From contig JAGUCH010000001.1 in the NCBI GenBank assembly GCA_019096065.1, positions 8,432,001 to 8,496,000 of the forward strand: 64,000 bases of DNA, given 5' to 3'. The translations under genes and the position numbers were made by a program. A model generated the notes under the pieces. It was not told the DNA's origin and did no database searches. It saw nothing but the letters and a program-made list of their open reading frames with translations. Source of the DNA: Paracyclopina nana. Its lineage: Eukaryota > Arthropoda > Copepoda > Cyclopoida > Cyclopettidae. This document shows positions 45,704 to 60,400 of the stretch, in pieces (within the stretch, counting starts at the first letter, position 1; each line of letters opens with the position of its first letter).

Positions 45704-48060
45704 GGTTCTCTATATGCTTGGATCATTGCCTTGGGAAATCTAGAGTGAGACTGAAGCTGCTACACTGTTGGTGAGAGAAGCAAGAAGGGGCGCCAAGCCA
45801 AAGTGGTAGTGATCGTCGACGAATTTTCCAAGAGAGCAAGTCTATTATGGTCAGTTAGCTAAAAACTGCTCGTAGGCCTCAAGGCTTGTATTCTGCAAAT
45901 GTATCCATATAGTAGCTAGCTAAAATAAATATTTATTAAAAACGTGGCATAAATACTATTTTTCTTGGTTTTTCACTATTTAGAGCTTGCATACGCTTTT
46001 TAAGCTATGCTTAGCTTTTTGGTGAATTTGCGAACCAGCACTATTTCCACTCTGTGCATTTATTGTCTGGAACTAAAAGCTTGCCAATTCCTTGCACCTG
46101 ATTGCATTATTGCTTACACTTTCGGGCATGTGATCTTGGAAAGAAGTGGCATCATTCTGGGATTTAGCCGTAAATGGGATTTTGGTAACGCTGTGTTTGT
46201 TTACCCAAAGTTCAAAAGGTGATAGTAATTCGAGGGCAAAAGAATTACAACTGTTTTGGTATTAGTCTCAGGAGAAAATATCACAATGTAAGAATAAGTA
46301 AATGACTTGTCATTCTTGTACTTTTGTAAAAGTTTGCAATTTGTATCACAAGAAGGGGCTGCAAGCATGACAATTGCAAAAAAGTCCTTTTGTCATGTCC
46401 ATTATTTCGAGTTTGAGGGCCAATGCAGTATTTGTCTATGGTGGTCCAGTTTTGAAAAAAAGGAGATGAAAGAAAAATAGTCCAGCAGTGGAGAACAAAT
46501 GTGACAAGGCAGTCTCCATCTTGTCTCGAAATCCCCAAAGGATTATTTCGAAAGTAATCAGACTAGTATATGTGCCAATAACGACAAATATCAGGTCACA
46601 AATACACACACTGAGAATGTGCTTGTCGAAAGCTGACATTGTATAAGAAGTTCAGTTTAAATAAAAACTAGCATTGATGGCACATGTTAGTTTTCTCCTT
46701 CCCTAAGTAAGATCGAGACTCTCAAGAATCAAAGAAATGACGAATCCAGGGAAACCATGCATGCGGCCCTAACCGCTACATGACATGCTAATTAAGGGAA
46801 GCAGAGTTGCTTAGTGAATTCCACTCATTGATCTCTTTCGCATTCGCAAAGCTTGTTTAGCTATTCTCAGCACAGGAGAGAAATCCGAGCCGTCCTCCCT
46901 GAAAAAGCATCAGGTTTGTGCAAACGTCACTTTAACCACACATGGCTTTCACCTCTACTCCCATGAGACTTTGTCACTCTGTAAGAAATGATGTAGAACG
47001 AAAAAGGCTTCGGATATTACCAGAAGTTGTCCCTAAAGCGTGCAAACATCAATATTTCTAGGTGGGGTGGGAGGTGGAAATTGCACTTTTTGTCACCTTT
47101 TCCCCAATGTGTTTACCCTTCGAATTCCAGCCAGCTAACTAATAATTCAGCAAACACCTTCTTCCCCTTTTCTGCCAAAGCCTCAAGGGAATTTCTTGTT
47201 GATCAATGGTTCTTTCATTTTTTTCTTTTCGCGACGCTCCATTTGCTCATGCAAAGCTTAGCAAACGACAATCTTTTCTGTAACTAAATATCAGCATAGC
47301 AAATAAGTCCGTAAAACCAATTACGTCCCTTTCGCCCCGGCCCGTTTGCCATTTACCGCTTGCCCCTTTTGCCCCTATTTGCCCCTCTCTTCTTTAAGTA
47401 ATTAAGTCCTTGGCAATGCCTATAGGTTCAAGGGATTTGCTTAAAAAATTGTACTGGTATTGCTTACAAGCTGAGGTAAGTTGCTGAGTTTCGCTTTCTT
47501 TCATTTTTTTGGTCATCTTGTGCTCAGTTTACAATCAAGCGAAGTTATTACAGTGATCGCTGATGCCGTTAGATTTCTGCTTCTTCTTCAAGATTGCCAC
47601 TTTTTTCACATTTTGCTCGCAAGGAAAGAAAGGACATTTTGTTGAATTTTCTCTCTTGGCAATAAATCACTTCCTAAGAGCAATATTTTTCTCCATTATG
47701 GTCAGGGCCGAGAAACAGGAAGACGATGATGTATGAACCAAAATTCCAAATGGCATTTCATAAAGATCATGTAAGTTTTGCTCCTCTTCAGCGAAACATC
47801 TGATTAGAAGGTGCGCAACCTCATCAAGTTTATGTGAAGTGTTGATGCTAAACGCAACAACACCAACAAAACAACCATGAAAATAGGCAGGCACTTCAAC
47901 TCGTTATTAGTATATTTATACATAGTGCAAAAACTCGTTTCGACGAATGTTATTTCATTTTAATTATTGCATGATATGTGTGCTTGCTTTGATTAAGTCC
48001 AGATCGTTTTGCGTTGGTTGTATCACAGGATATTTTAAGTAGTGTATGATGGCCAGAAAC
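45704..48060. other. Intergenic: neuroligin promoter side and GOLM 3' side
   Basis: Should hold the neuroligin promoter (minus strand, above 45703) and the GOLM-like 3' UTR. A 75-codon minus frame at 47667-47894 was seen but not recognised. No TATA box or repeat was assigned. Confidence 0.35.
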
Positions 48061-49792
48061 TTACGAAAGCCTCCATCGATTTTTCTTTGCAAAACCATCT
48101 TGCACAGCATCAAATATTCTCGCATCATTGTCCTGATCACGAGCTCGAGGATCTTGTAAAACAACTGCAGGATCTAAAAATGATGAAAAATGTAAGAAAA
48201 TGAAATCACTCTCAAACACTATAGCTCTCACCTCTTTTGTCAGGCTCATCCGGGAAGGGCTGGTGCTCACGCTCTTCATAATCAACAACGTTATTCATAG
48301 CATCGTCAACGGCCTTGCTGTTTTCGTGATTCTCATTCAATTTCTTCAAGTCTAATGGCTGCTTCAAAACGGCCGTTTCTTCTGACATTTTCTTTGCCAG
48401 TTGATCTCTCTTTAGTAGTTTAAAGTCAAGAAAAGTTTCGGTTGCCGCTGGAAACACAAACGATGTTAGCACAAAGCTAGCATAAAAGAAGCGTCAACTT
48501 ACGTTTTTTGGCATATTTTGCTTTTTTAGCAAAAAATCCCTCATGTTCATCTTTAGGCTGAATAATTTCAGGTTTAGGCAGGTAAGCGTTCGCCAAATCA
48601 TGGATGTCGAGATTTTTCTCATTAAGAAAATGATCTGGTACAGCGTCCGGAAGATGGGCATTCTTGACTTCTTCTTCTTTTTCTTTGTCATTCTGGTCTA
48701 ATTGGTCATTTTCTTCCTCTTCTTTGATGATTTCAGCTCTGACAGCTTCATCGTTAGCGTTGGGTACATTTAAATGAACTTCAGGTTCCGCTTTTGGAGC
48801 ATCAGGATCAACGTGAGGAAGTATGGGAACACCATGACCGACCATGCCTGAAATGAAAATTAGATTTTAGGATCTCCATCAAGTAATTTGAGTGGCTGCT
48901 GTAGCAAAGATTACTTAAATCATAATATTTTGTTGATTAAGAAGTCCTGCCATAAAAATTAAGTTCCTCATAAAAAGCTAAAATATGAAGCATACTCGAA
49001 GAAAATAGTTTCAGAAAACTAGAAAACGAAACATAACAAACGCACTTGTACCATTTAAAGCTGGCTGTTTGATGTTTACAGCTCCTGGATTCACATCTGG
49101 TAATTCCCCTCTAGGTAAATTTGCGGCCGGAGCCTGTATATTTTGAGCATGCAATGCTGACGCTTCTTCGCGTAACGTATTCAGTTCGCCCTCGAGCTGA
49201 TTGATTTTGGCCTCGTTTTTTCGGCACTCTTCTTCATTCCTACCAAGCTCTTCGTTTCGTCTCCTAAGATATTTCAACTCTTCAGTCATTGTGTGATTGT
49301 CAGATCCCAATCTCTCAATTTCACTCCTAAGTTTCTTGACTAAAACTGCAGCCTCGTCCTGGAACAAAAGGACAATATCAAATTAGCTATCAAAAGGGAA
49401 TGCAGGGAGTTTCTTACGTTCATATTTTGGAGCTTTTTCATGTCTTCCTCCTTTTGAGCTGTTTCAGTTTCTAACACCCTTGTGCGGTCTTCCAAATTTT
49501 TCTTCTCACTCATACATTCTGAAAAGGCCTCTTCTTTCCGCGTTAAGCTCGTGTCTAAATTTCGCATATTGGAAGCTCTGAAAATTGAACGAACGTGAGT
49601 TCGAGCTGATTTGAGCCGGTTTCCTCAAGCTTACGTGAGTTTCATTTGATTTTGAAGGACGCCAACTTTCAAAAGAATGTTGTCATGCTCGGTGCTGAGA
49701 GTGTAATATTTGTAAGTCACGATGAGCAAGACTAGAATGGCTCCGATGGAGAAAGACGGCGAACAAAGCAGCTTGGGGCCTCCACTTCGCAT
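48061..49792 (-). CDS. GOLM1/GOLM2-like Golgi type II membrane protein
   Basis: Resembles the vertebrate GOLM family: short cytosolic N-terminus, one membrane anchor, luminal coiled coil and acidic tail. Exons 49792-49635, 49577-49418, 49358-49052, 48847-48503, 48447-48232 and 48173-48061 give 432 residues (human GOLM1 has about 400). The membrane span lies around residues 11-28 (SPSFSIGAILVLLIVTYKYY). The coiled coil (NMRNLDTSLTRKEEAF onward, then VLVKKLRSEIERLG) covers about residues 40-190. An Asp/Glu/Pro-rich region follows. The tail has a DAMNNVVDYEE stretch reminiscent of the GOLM C-terminus. Introns are mostly 55-59 nt. The start is uncertain: an in-frame upstream Met (MKDSWGSDKGDK) follows a possible acceptor at about 49840. 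Role in Golgi cargo handling is inferred from family architecture only. Confidence 0.75.
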
Positions 49793-49867
49793 TTTGTCGC
49801 CCTTGTCACTGCCCCAAGAGTCTTTCATATAATAGTTGCTGTAAACAGAACAGGCGATTTCCGTCAA

Positions 49868-51406
49868 ATGGCAACTGTTACCAACAAGACGCTCCTTACC
49901 TCAGACTCTTTCCTGGAATTGTTATTTATGAAGATGATTCTGAAACTCTGTCAACAATTGCCACGATTTCACAGAACAGCTGTTGTTTCATGACACGTCA
50001 AGCATATTTGGCTTTTTAGCAACATGTGAAAGCACCAATGAGACATTGGTGACTTGTTTTGCTCCAGGTCCCTTAATTTTCGATCTGCTTTTTGCGGCCC
50101 GATCCACCTGCTTACTTGACAGGTATTGAGGCAACCTACGCATTAGGTTGCAATTGTAAATGTTTCTTGGCTTCATTTTTTAAAGTATGAATTAGTTATG
50201 CTGTAATATCGTCAACCAACGGTTAAAACTCGTGCGGCAATGTTTTTTATTTCTCGGTGCGCCTGTAAAAGTGCAGCACGGTCAGCTTCTTTTGTTTTGC
50301 TTTGTGTAGATGTCGCTTGAGTCTTGTTTACGAAGGCCTCACAACTTGGACAGCGCCATCTATAGACTAGCTAAAGCGTAATTGCTTTATAAAAGTTTGC
50401 CTCGACAAGCCTTGGAGTGAAGAGGCGCTTATTGGGTCTCTCATCTTTTTTGAAATGAATTTTCCAATTTTAGAAAACCATATCATAAGGAGATTTTGTA
50501 CATCTTCGTGAACGACTTTTTTGACAGAAGAAAAAGCTTTCTCTGTGCAGTGCCAAGTGAGGCCACAAAATCCCCTAGCTATCTTTCCTCCAAGTAAGAA
50601 TAGTAATAAGGCGACATTTGGGCATGTGATATTTGAAGGAAATACTACATTCACAAAAAAGAACCAACTTTCACAACAGAGGCTTTCGAGCGTTTCTCTT
50701 GAAACACAGTGCTCCTCCATATCTGCCGCAATGTTATTGAGGATCCAGCGAAATGATCTCAACTTGTGCTCCAGGTCGAGAAATTATTACTTAAGCTAAC
50801 TTTCGGGCAATTTTGCAGATGGGGTCAGAAGTTCTTGTTTCATCAATTGACATCCTTTTCGTGGAATGCTAGCTGAAAGCTGAAAATTCAATGGCGCACG
50901 TCAAAAAAGGTTCGTGTTTGCCAAGGAAAACCACTTTACTTGCAACTTGCAACAATTAGGTTGCCTACCTAATTAACCCTTTGCAGTTTTCTAGAACGAT
51001 GGGGCAAATGAGGCCCAGAAATGTGTTGGTTCAAAGAGGCAAATGAGATGTCGATATAGAGTGTACCGGTGGTGTCGATCTAATTCTGGAGCCCATTATG
51101 ACTGAGGCGAGCTTTTGAAATATTGAGCCAGCTTCTCCGTAATTGCTGCGCGCGCGGCGCGCTCGCTTTGCCCGGCGCCGTCGCTGCTCATCGTCAGCTG
51201 CTGAGTTGCTGGCGATTCAGTCGCTCCGCGAGTGTCAGGTGAACAAGATCAGCTGGAGATTTGCGTGCATTGTGCCAAGGCATGATTGGGTTTGCCGCGA
51301 AGCACTACTACTACTTGCACCTCTAAAAAGAAACGACAGCAACATGCATTATTCTTGCACGCGTCTCAAGGATCGGCCGTTGTTTACTCGGCCCCTTTTC
51401 TCAGCA
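49868..51406. other. Intergenic between GOLM-like gene and glypican (divergent)
   Basis: Should hold both promoters. A 131-codon minus frame (50367-50762) has no recognisable domain and no codon or context support. A GC-rich patch at 51147-51200 may mark the glypican promoter or 5' UTR. Confidence 0.4.
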
Positions 51407-54400
51407 ATGCTGCTGACGCTGCAGCTGACGCTCAGCCTCGTGACCGGCCTTAGCTCGGCTAGCGCAGTGAACGACTGCAGAGGCGTGAAGTACGCGTACA
51501 CCGTCAAAGGACTCGACCAAAGTGATGTGCCAAGACAGCCCAGACAAGGTAAGCAAGCTCATTATTATTTATTGAGAATTGCCGCTATTTTATCCGCGGT
51601 ACCCGTGACGTCATAGCGCCCTTGTCAATTCTACTCTGCTGGAAAGCTCGTTGAGTTTTTGTCTGTTTTGCCTTGCCTGGCATTGAGCCACGAAAAATGA
51701 TGACACTGTTAGGCTACTAAGGTCGTTTGCCTAGAAACTATTATGATCGGCTCTTGTTGTCTGTGGATCGCTATCAAAAAGTCGAGATTAAAAAAGCGAG
51801 TGCATGCCTTAAGCTTATTACGATTTGAGCAAGCGGGGCCGCGAAAATGAGGCTACGACGTTAATGCTCAAGATACGATAAATCAATGATAACGCAATAT
51901 TGGATAACAAGTTGCAAAAATGTCACACTGGGCTGGTGACAGCAGCGAGCTGCTCAACTGTTGTTAGCCTAATTATTTTGGAAAGAGTTCCGCACTTTAG
52001 TCTCCAATCGCGCGGCATCTGTGACCAGCGACTGCTGTGGCTACGTGTGTGCGGTCAAGTGGAATTCCAACTGCAGTTTTCAGTTTTTAATCGGCTCCCC
52101 GTTTCGATGTGTACTCGTGCTAATATTGGTTCGCTACGTGTTGATTCAAGTTTTTTTTTGTACTGTTCAACAGATAATTTCTTTACAAAGGATCGTGTTT
52201 GCACAAGTAAACCTTATCCCGAAATAGGGCGAGATTTTTGTTAAGCGTTTTTGATAGCATTGCCTCGTCCTATTATCATCTGTTTCTATGTGGATATTAT
52301 ATCTAGTGCATTAAGCTTCGATGCGTAAAATGTACAGAAAGCAGAAACGTAGCATAATTTAGAGAGTTTTCATCTTTTATTGCGCATATGTTAATGTTGG
52401 ATGTGTACGTTACTGAACTTAGCTGCTAATATGTTTTGAGCAACTTAAATACAATTTTGGCCCGGTTGAATTTGTTAACTCGCAAGCACAAAGGGAGAAG
52501 AATGTTTGAATGATCAGGAGGAGCAGGTGAAAATTGAACCATTTTGAACCGGCCAACAACCGCAGACATTTTGTGTGACCGCCACCATCCTTTCCAACAT
52601 CCAGACAGCAAAAATTCCTTTTAATGTGGCCGTCGTCCTCAGTTTAAAAAAAGAAGCTGATTACAGCAAAATTGATTGTGTGTTTAGCTGACGCGGATTG
52701 CCAGAGAGGAGTAGTCAGACCTTTTTGCCTATCAAAGTTGCCTGATTCAAAGATAAATATTGATGCTACTGCTCAGACCAATTTCGGATTGTTTATAGAA
52801 ATGTTTTTCACTTTGCTAGTCCCAAAAAACCTGATGAGTATCTTTCATATTTTGACAAGTTGAGATTGAAATCGCTTTGTGAGAAAAACAAAAAAAAAAG
52901 ATAGGCCGTCGACTTGTGCGTGTACTTAGCTTTTCTCCCTTAAGTTTCATGCCAAAAATAGCCTTGAATTTAGCATTGAGAGGTCACTCGCAATCGGCAT
53001 TTCTTCTTCTTGGCCCCAAATTGAGGCTTTGTAGCTAATGCCTTAATAGTACTCTCCAATAGTATACGACCATTTGTCCTAAATCTGAAAAGTTGTGCAT
53101 TCATCGCAAGTGCATTATTAGATCCATTTCCTTCTTTTTGCACACAAAACTAATGCTAATAATGTTAGCGAGAATAATGCAGAGCTATCAGTTGGGGTCC
53201 CTTGATAATCCTTGTCTGGCAACAAAGAGAAACAACCTGGGAAAGAAACTGCCAGCAAAATAATCAGCTTTATGAATGCTGACGAGATGGAAATATGGGG
53301 ATTATTATGTCCTCGCTTCTTCTCCGGAGGCCAACTTTGCAGAATTTCACAACAAACCGGAGGTTTTATGGCATTGGCAGCACTTATTTTCTCTCTCCCT
53401 CTTCATTCACTTTATTTAAGAGCTTAAAAACGAGAAGGAGGATTGGCAGCAGCCTGTGCGTTCCATTTATACTATTTTTCTGCTTGCTTCTTTTATCTCC
53501 GCCATGCAATGCATTGACGAGAGCCTCTTTCACGTAATACACATGTTCTCGGAGCAAAGTGGAAAACAGCTGACAGTTGCGTTCAAAATGATGCATAGTG
53601 GTTCGTATCCCTGATCACCCTGTATTTCGCATGCTGAGAGCCAACGAGCAAAGGTCCCCATTTACAAAACAAGTCACCCGTTTCGAATTAGATAGCTTTA
53701 GCAAAAAAGGAGGAAAAACAGGCTGCGACCACCCACGTGACCCCTGAGTAATGCACAAGAAATACCAGATTTTTCCCCCGAGGTTTGACACCTTGGGACT
53801 CTTTTTTTTTCTTCTTGGGTAGTTGGCTTGCCAATTTGGAGACACTTTCCATTTTTATCGGTGTCATTATCTAGCTCGACCCCATCTGCGAAGCATGAAG
53901 GGTGCCAAGAAAATAACACAGGGGTAAACTGGCTGCAAAGTCGAGTGCAACAATGTGTACAGCCGATTTTTGCCTTGGTAGCTAGAAAAAATTGATGAGT
54001 GCCACAAAGAAGGAAATTGGTATTTTCTCCCCCCTTTTTCTCGTTGATTTCCTAATGTGACAACTGACGTCCTCCTCAGGCTAATTTTGGCTTTATCTGC
54101 TTTGATAGTATTTGCTCGTGGTTCATTATCCCTAAAAGGATGCGCAGCTCTGCACAGAGCTCGAATAACGTGAGATGCATCTTGAATGATATCAGAATTT
54201 TCAAAAAGTTAATGGTGGCTGTCAAGTGAATTTCAAGCAAATGTTGGCACCTTTTAGTGCACACTATGGGTTGTGCACCGTCAAAAAGAACTCGCAGTAT
54301 GGGCTGGGTTGTGTGCATTTTTGAGCGAGAATTGCTGCAGTGTGAGCAATCCATGGATCAAGTTAGCTCATCAGTATTATGTACAATATTCAAAAGGGAC

Positions 54401-57400
54401 TTGGGAGTTACTGTACATGACTAGGATTTCAAATTTGTCACACCAAAACTGCATTGTATCACAGTGTGGAGCGCCTAAAAGTGCCATTTATGTTTTTGTG
54501 GGACCTTTTTCGGCCCCCACAGTGCAGCAGCTATAAAAACGTTTCCTTTGAATATTCGTTCAAGACGATTTCAAATTAGCAGGTCTGAACTTTGAGTAGG
54601 AATTTGGTTTGACCTTTTCAACGACTTCTTTGTAGCATATGCGGCCATTACTTGGGACCTTTTTGCCTCTCTGTAAATGAACTTACTAGTCAATTAAAGC
54701 CAATTTCAGAGAGCAATGACATTCCCACAATCCCTAAACTCACAAGTTGAGTATCTACAGGACAACTTGAAAAACATTTGAATGTACCATTCTAGAAATC
54801 ATGCTTGACATGGTCTTTGCTGAAATGACATTCATGAAATAGATATAGGGGAATGTAGGTCAGAAAGTCTTGAATTTCTGGCAAATAGAAAGATGATCCA
54901 GATCAGAAATGTGTAAATAAAGTGAGAATGAATGAACTCGGTCTTCTCCTCTGATCTCCGCTGTAAAAGTAGCAAAAATCTTGGCTTCGCGAAACAAGAC
55001 AAGAAATTTGAAACTCCATCCAGGAAGTGGATTTTCCCAACAAATGTACCTTCAAAGCGTTTCGAATTTGGGTCACAATCTGCCAAAAAAAAGTATGTAA
55101 AAAGCGAGTTTGCTGAAGGGTAAAGTTAATTTAGCATCAACTTTTCGAGTCAAGTTTTATAGTGGCCGAGATTCGTTGGTCACTGCGATTTTGTGAATTG
55201 GCCAATAAAGCCATTTTCAATCAATGCAATTCGGCCAGAACGCGCGAGGTAGAAAAGGTTGTTGGCACCCCAGGTGCTAACTGCTGCTAATGCAGGCTCA
55301 ACAACCAATAAATGCAAGTGAATGGCCCTTGTCATCTGCTCAACAAGAAGAATTGCCACGGCGTACTAAGCCCCTTTTCCGGTCAGCAAACAAGGGAATC
55401 CCCAATAAAGGCAAACATCGTTCTATCAATCTAAAAAACATTGCTTTTCCTCTGCAAGGTCAAGATGAAAAAAGTTCTCAAGTAGCATGAATTGCCCAAG
55501 TTAAGCTAAGCATTGAGCATTTTCTGAGCAGTTCACCTGCAAGCTTTGAGGAGTCATCGATCCATAGAGTTAGCTGCCAACAACATTTTCTAGTACGCGC
55601 GGCATTCTTTTACAACCAATTTTCGAACCTGGTGAAGAAGACCAGCTTACCTGACTGACTGACAAACATCAATTGAGAATAATGAGCGTTTTTCAGAGTC
55701 TCTGGGCACGCGATTAGAGCTGAAAATCCCACAACGAAGCTTCCGTTGCTGAAATCCAGTCCCAATCGCGAGACGCCCAGCCTGGGAAAATGCCAATGAT
55801 GCATGTGTTTATAAGGCAATAAATCAGGGCTACTGATAATGTCTCAACGTGACAAACAGTAGACCTATATTTCCATGACTGAGAGCTGTAAAGTGGCTGT
55901 AAAATTTTTCATCAAATTCGGTCACGACTCACTAGTGGCTGAATAATAACTGATGTATATTGGCTCCTTTTTGGACATCTCTTTCAATCGTTTTATGATG
56001 GCTGACTCTTTGATCTGGTCGCTCTCATTATATTTTAATTCATCTACAGCTTGTGGCAGCTTCACCTTAATTTGAGGTAGTTAGCGAGGTTCCTTTTGAG
56101 CCGTGAGAGTTATCTGAAATATTCGCCTGATTTTGATGGATTTCTTGGAATGTTCCTTCCACTTCTGCCTCAAATCTGCTGCTCCATTCAGATTTTATTG
56201 CTGCTCAAATTCGTTTGTGGAATGTGCAACACCACTCAACTTTATTAACAGCCATGGAAGGAAAAAAACGACTTTTTTACCAAGGAATTTTCTCATTTGG
56301 CGCTTCATATTATTTTTTTCTTCGACACTCTTTGACCATGGAAATCCAAGTGTGTAATTAGGGCTAATAATGGTCAAATGCTACAACGTATGAATTAGGG
56401 CCGGATGTTTTCCACCTAGTACACTAATTACAGGCTCATACTCATAAATAAAGGGTGATACGCGAAAACAGTATGGGTCGAAATTAAGGGATTTGTAGCA
56501 GCACACTCGATCATAAGTTGTACTTTATATTCATGATGCCATAACAACATCACCTTTTTTGAGTAATTTATGGCTCAGTTTTTTAACTCCACCAATTGAC
56601 ATGCATCATCATTAGGCCTCACGAAGAGCTCCATGCTTGGCGTGCCTAGATTTTTTATGGCCTTTTCCACACACAGACAAGTACACACTGCTTGGTTGCT
56701 CGTTGAAAGCACTGACAAGTGCAAAAAATAATAATAATGATTTGGAGCTTGGGATGGAGCCTATCTTTTATTGAGGCTGATTTTGGACGTTCTGTTTACC
56801 TTCTACCAACTACTAGGCTAAAGAACTCTTCATCTTGCCAAGGGCTTTACACGCCTCATAAAATCACTGATTCTCGCATAAGGAAAGCCCAGCTTTCATC
56901 ATGCAATATAGTAGTTGGTTTGTGTAATAAGCGTGATTTTTAGAGTCGTCTCTTGCTATGCCACGATTTTCGCATTAGGCCTTTTTATTCTTGACCGTTT
57001 GCAATATTCAAATGACGGCAAATTTGCATTTGCCAATGACATCAGCAGCGAATTTAGTATTCACCTTTTGTCACCTAGCTACAAATTGCGAATGCAGAGC
57101 TCACTTTTTTCTTGCGCTACCAAACGACGTTTTTTTTCCTTTGATGATATCTGAAGCATGAAGGTATTCAAGAAATGGTCAATGACGGATGAATCAAGCA
57201 TTTTCTACATTCTTTGACTAGCTACTAGCTATAAAGTAAAAGTTGAGCTTGGCAGTATAAAAAAAGCCATGTGTCATTGACCCTCTCTAATAAATGGGAG
57301 ACCAAAAATGGCCCCTCGAGGTGTGAAATGGGATTACTGGAGGCTCTAATTAGTCAATTGTGAAACGGATATTATGGCTCAAAATTGGCCACCGCTTTTG

Positions 57401-60400
57401 ACAAAATTGGGCTGCAAACGTTGTATTCTTCTGCCTAATAAACAGAACATCAAAGCGGCCACCATCTTTAAAAATAGTTTTCCCTGCCTACAGCCTTGCA
57501 ATTCAAACGAAACTTTTTTACATGGCCGCAATTACGAGGTGGGTTTCAGCTCAAGGTTCACTTAGCCATATTTGAGGTTGCTGTGTGTGAGCAAATCAAT
57601 GGTTATCAAGATTTACTACTTTTTGTCAGTTTTTAGCGGAGGACCCAAAAAGCCATTAGCATTCTTTTGGTCTGAAAAGTGGCTTCTTGATAAGAGCTAA
57701 CTAAGATTATCCAACAGTAAACCAAGATGACTTGTCAGACCTTTTTAAAACCTCCTCTTGACTTATTCCAAAAAAATTTGCTACTTTAATTTTCGAGCGT
57801 GCCTCATGCAAGCGTAGAATAATAACAAGACATTCCTCTTTTTGTTTCCTTCCTTTTGGCTGCATTTTTATTATGTCTCTTCAAACAGGTCAGGCTGGTA
57901 TACAATGAGAGTATATATTTCTGACAGCATTGTTGTCATTTGTAAGAAGGAAACAATTGGAGGGAAAAAGAAGAGGATGTGCGAGTGTTTTCATGCAGGC
58001 AATGGCAAAAGGTGCCACATTTTGAGTGGACAGCCATTTCTAAGAGCACAAGCTATTATTGTAGGTTCTATACTGAAAAAAGCCCCCCTAGTGGGCAATT
58101 AGTGATCAAAAAATGTGATAAAGATCTAATTTACTCTGTGACTTTGATCTTTATTAGAAGCCCATTTCGGCTGGGAGAGGGGGCACCCTGTAGCAACATA
58201 AGTAGCTTGATGAGCATTAGTTGTTTGTCCATTGTATCGTGATGATAAAGTCTTCCTTTTCAAAGCCCTGCAATAGGAGAAAAAAATGCCATGCTTTTTT
58301 TAGCCTCGTGTTTTTCCAATGGAATATCATTGCTGCTCGATTGCTGTTGGCAGCTAGACTATACTAGTCAATAAATGGGATAATTCGTACTCAAGGCGAT
58401 CTTTTATTTCCTAAGAGTGCCGTCTTCGTCTGAAGGTCAAAAGTCAATTAGAAAGGCCAGCAGCACTAATATCAGAGCTTTCATTTGCCTTTTGGCAACT
58501 TGTTCTCATCATCAAGAAGATTCGAGCAGTTTTCTGCTCTAGAATGCACATTAAAAGCAGCGAGATTTCGAGGCCGACGTCTTCAAGAGTAATGTCCATT
58601 TTTCTTGGCAATACAGTGCATATTTTTACGACTGCTTTTAGTAACTTTATAGCCACATAACGACTCTGGAAAACCCTTTGTTCACACGGGTCATTTTGTT
58701 AGCATCACCGAGCTTTGAATTATTTATCCCTATCTCTGTATGAGTAGCTGCGGTCTTTGTTCCTCATGTGAATCGGCAACTCTCTCATAAGCTGTTCCAA
58801 TTTTGGCTATTTTCGCTGCCAAACTTAGGTCTCAGATTTGTTTTAATTTTTGTGACATTGACCCGGCGACCAACGTGGCGCAAAACCACACACGACTTTT
58901 CTCCATTAAGCAGAGCTGACTTTTGTCCTCAGCAACCTGGAAAAAAAGGGGCGGAGAGCCAGCCAAAAAAGTTGCTGCAGGGGGTTTCGTGTAAAAGCTG
59001 TAACGAACATCTTTATTCAATGCTGAAATGAACCATGAATTTTTGCTCCATGAGGCTAAAAATTGATGAATTTTTACCACCTGGAGAGCAGAAATGCTAC
59101 AACCCCAATTCAATGCAAAACCAAAAGAAGAGATTCCAGTTTTCGGTGCTTTCCTTTATTTTTTATATGATTTTTTCCCTGAGAGTAAATGGTTTTCTTT
59201 ATAAGATAAAACAGGGCGTGCATGTATAAAAAAGAACAATGGCGCGATGTTTTATGCTCTCACGAATTTATGTACATATGCAAATACTCCATATAAGTAT
59301 AGTAAAAGGGGATTACTGAAACCAGTGGGGTTCTCTGCGGTTTTCTTTCTGGCTCAAATTCGGGATTTCATCAGGAATATTAGGAGATGGAATTCTTTAA
59401 ATTTGGTCCCCTTGCATGCTATGCTACCAGCAGAAGGAGGAAGAAATCAATTGAGAGAAGCAATATAGTTATTTATTTCGAGCTGGGGCACGTAAAGAAG
59501 GGTCATTAAATAGCTGAGCGAGGATTTTAAAATGGGAAAACTCGAGTACAGCTTTACTAGCCCGAGCCTGCGAGGGCTGTAATTGTACGAGTGTTTTTCC
59601 ATTTTAAAATCCGAGGTCAGCTATTTAATGACCCAATTTTACATGCCCTAGCTCAAAATATACAATTTTATATTCTGTAATACGATTTTTGAGTGTTTTA
59701 ATGAAGTTACCGGGCTGGCCCATGCCCTTGAAAATGCTGCTCGGTTTTTAGTTGCTTCACTGGCTCTCATGTGCTAGCATCCTGTGGTTTGGGAGCAATA
59801 AAATAGACTTTTAAGATTAATTTTGCAGTTGTGCTCCTATGGCACAATGGTTAGAGCGCTGGGCTCTTTATTCATCAGTCTAGGGTTCAAACCCTAGTCA
59901 TTCCTCAACTTTTTTTTCTTTATCTGGCTTAAGTTATCCTTAACTCCTGTACATAGCATGCAATTTTCATGATGCTTCCGTAGCTTAGTGGTTAGAGTAT
60001 TGGAATGCTGATCCGACTTTCTGAGGTTCAAATTTAGGATGATCCTCTCTTTTTCCAACTTCTTTGGAATTTGGATTACTTCAATGGAATATGAGGGGCA
60101 TTAAATTACTTAAAATCCCTCAAATTCGATTCCAGGGCCATTAAGTATTTAATTTCCCCCAAATTGCTTAGAAAGAACTGTGATATAAAAGAGCTGAGTC
60201 GGATCGGTAAACTGAATTATAACACGAGGAAATCGTATTACAGTATATAAAATAGTAAAAGCTGCTGTATCCTTTTCCATTAAGATGGGACGAGGCGATA
60301 AGATTTCTGTGGAATTTTCGGTGAAAATAGCCCAATAACACGAAAAGGATGTAAGTGTACTGAGTAGACCGAGTGTCAATTAATTGACACCTTCAGAGGA

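Larger units (their letters stand above)
59474..60252 (+). mobile_element. TIR composite element with two tRNA-like units (copy 2)
   Basis: Inverse-oriented copy of 5113-5897 in glypican intron 1. It starts with the 187-bp hairpin (59474-59660), followed by the TIR-bounded part, whose inner end is ATTTTATATTCTGTAATACG and whose outer end is CGTATTACAGTATATAAAAT. The order of hairpin, tRNA-like units and unique parts is conserved, so the whole composite moves or was duplicated as one unit. Confidence 0.75.

Noticed and set aside
46281..46639. Hydrophobic minus frames resembling membrane segments
   Set aside because: Hydrophobicity arises from T-rich sequence. No family motif, and the two frames overlap.
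47667..47894. 75-codon minus-strand frame downstream of the GOLM-like gene
   Set aside because: No recognisable domain, and it lies in the probable 3' UTR or spacer with no splice evidence.
50367..50762. 131-codon minus-strand frame between GOLM-like gene and glypican
   Set aside because: Composition is unremarkable, no family features are seen, and an overlapping plus frame of similar length exists. Treated as chance.
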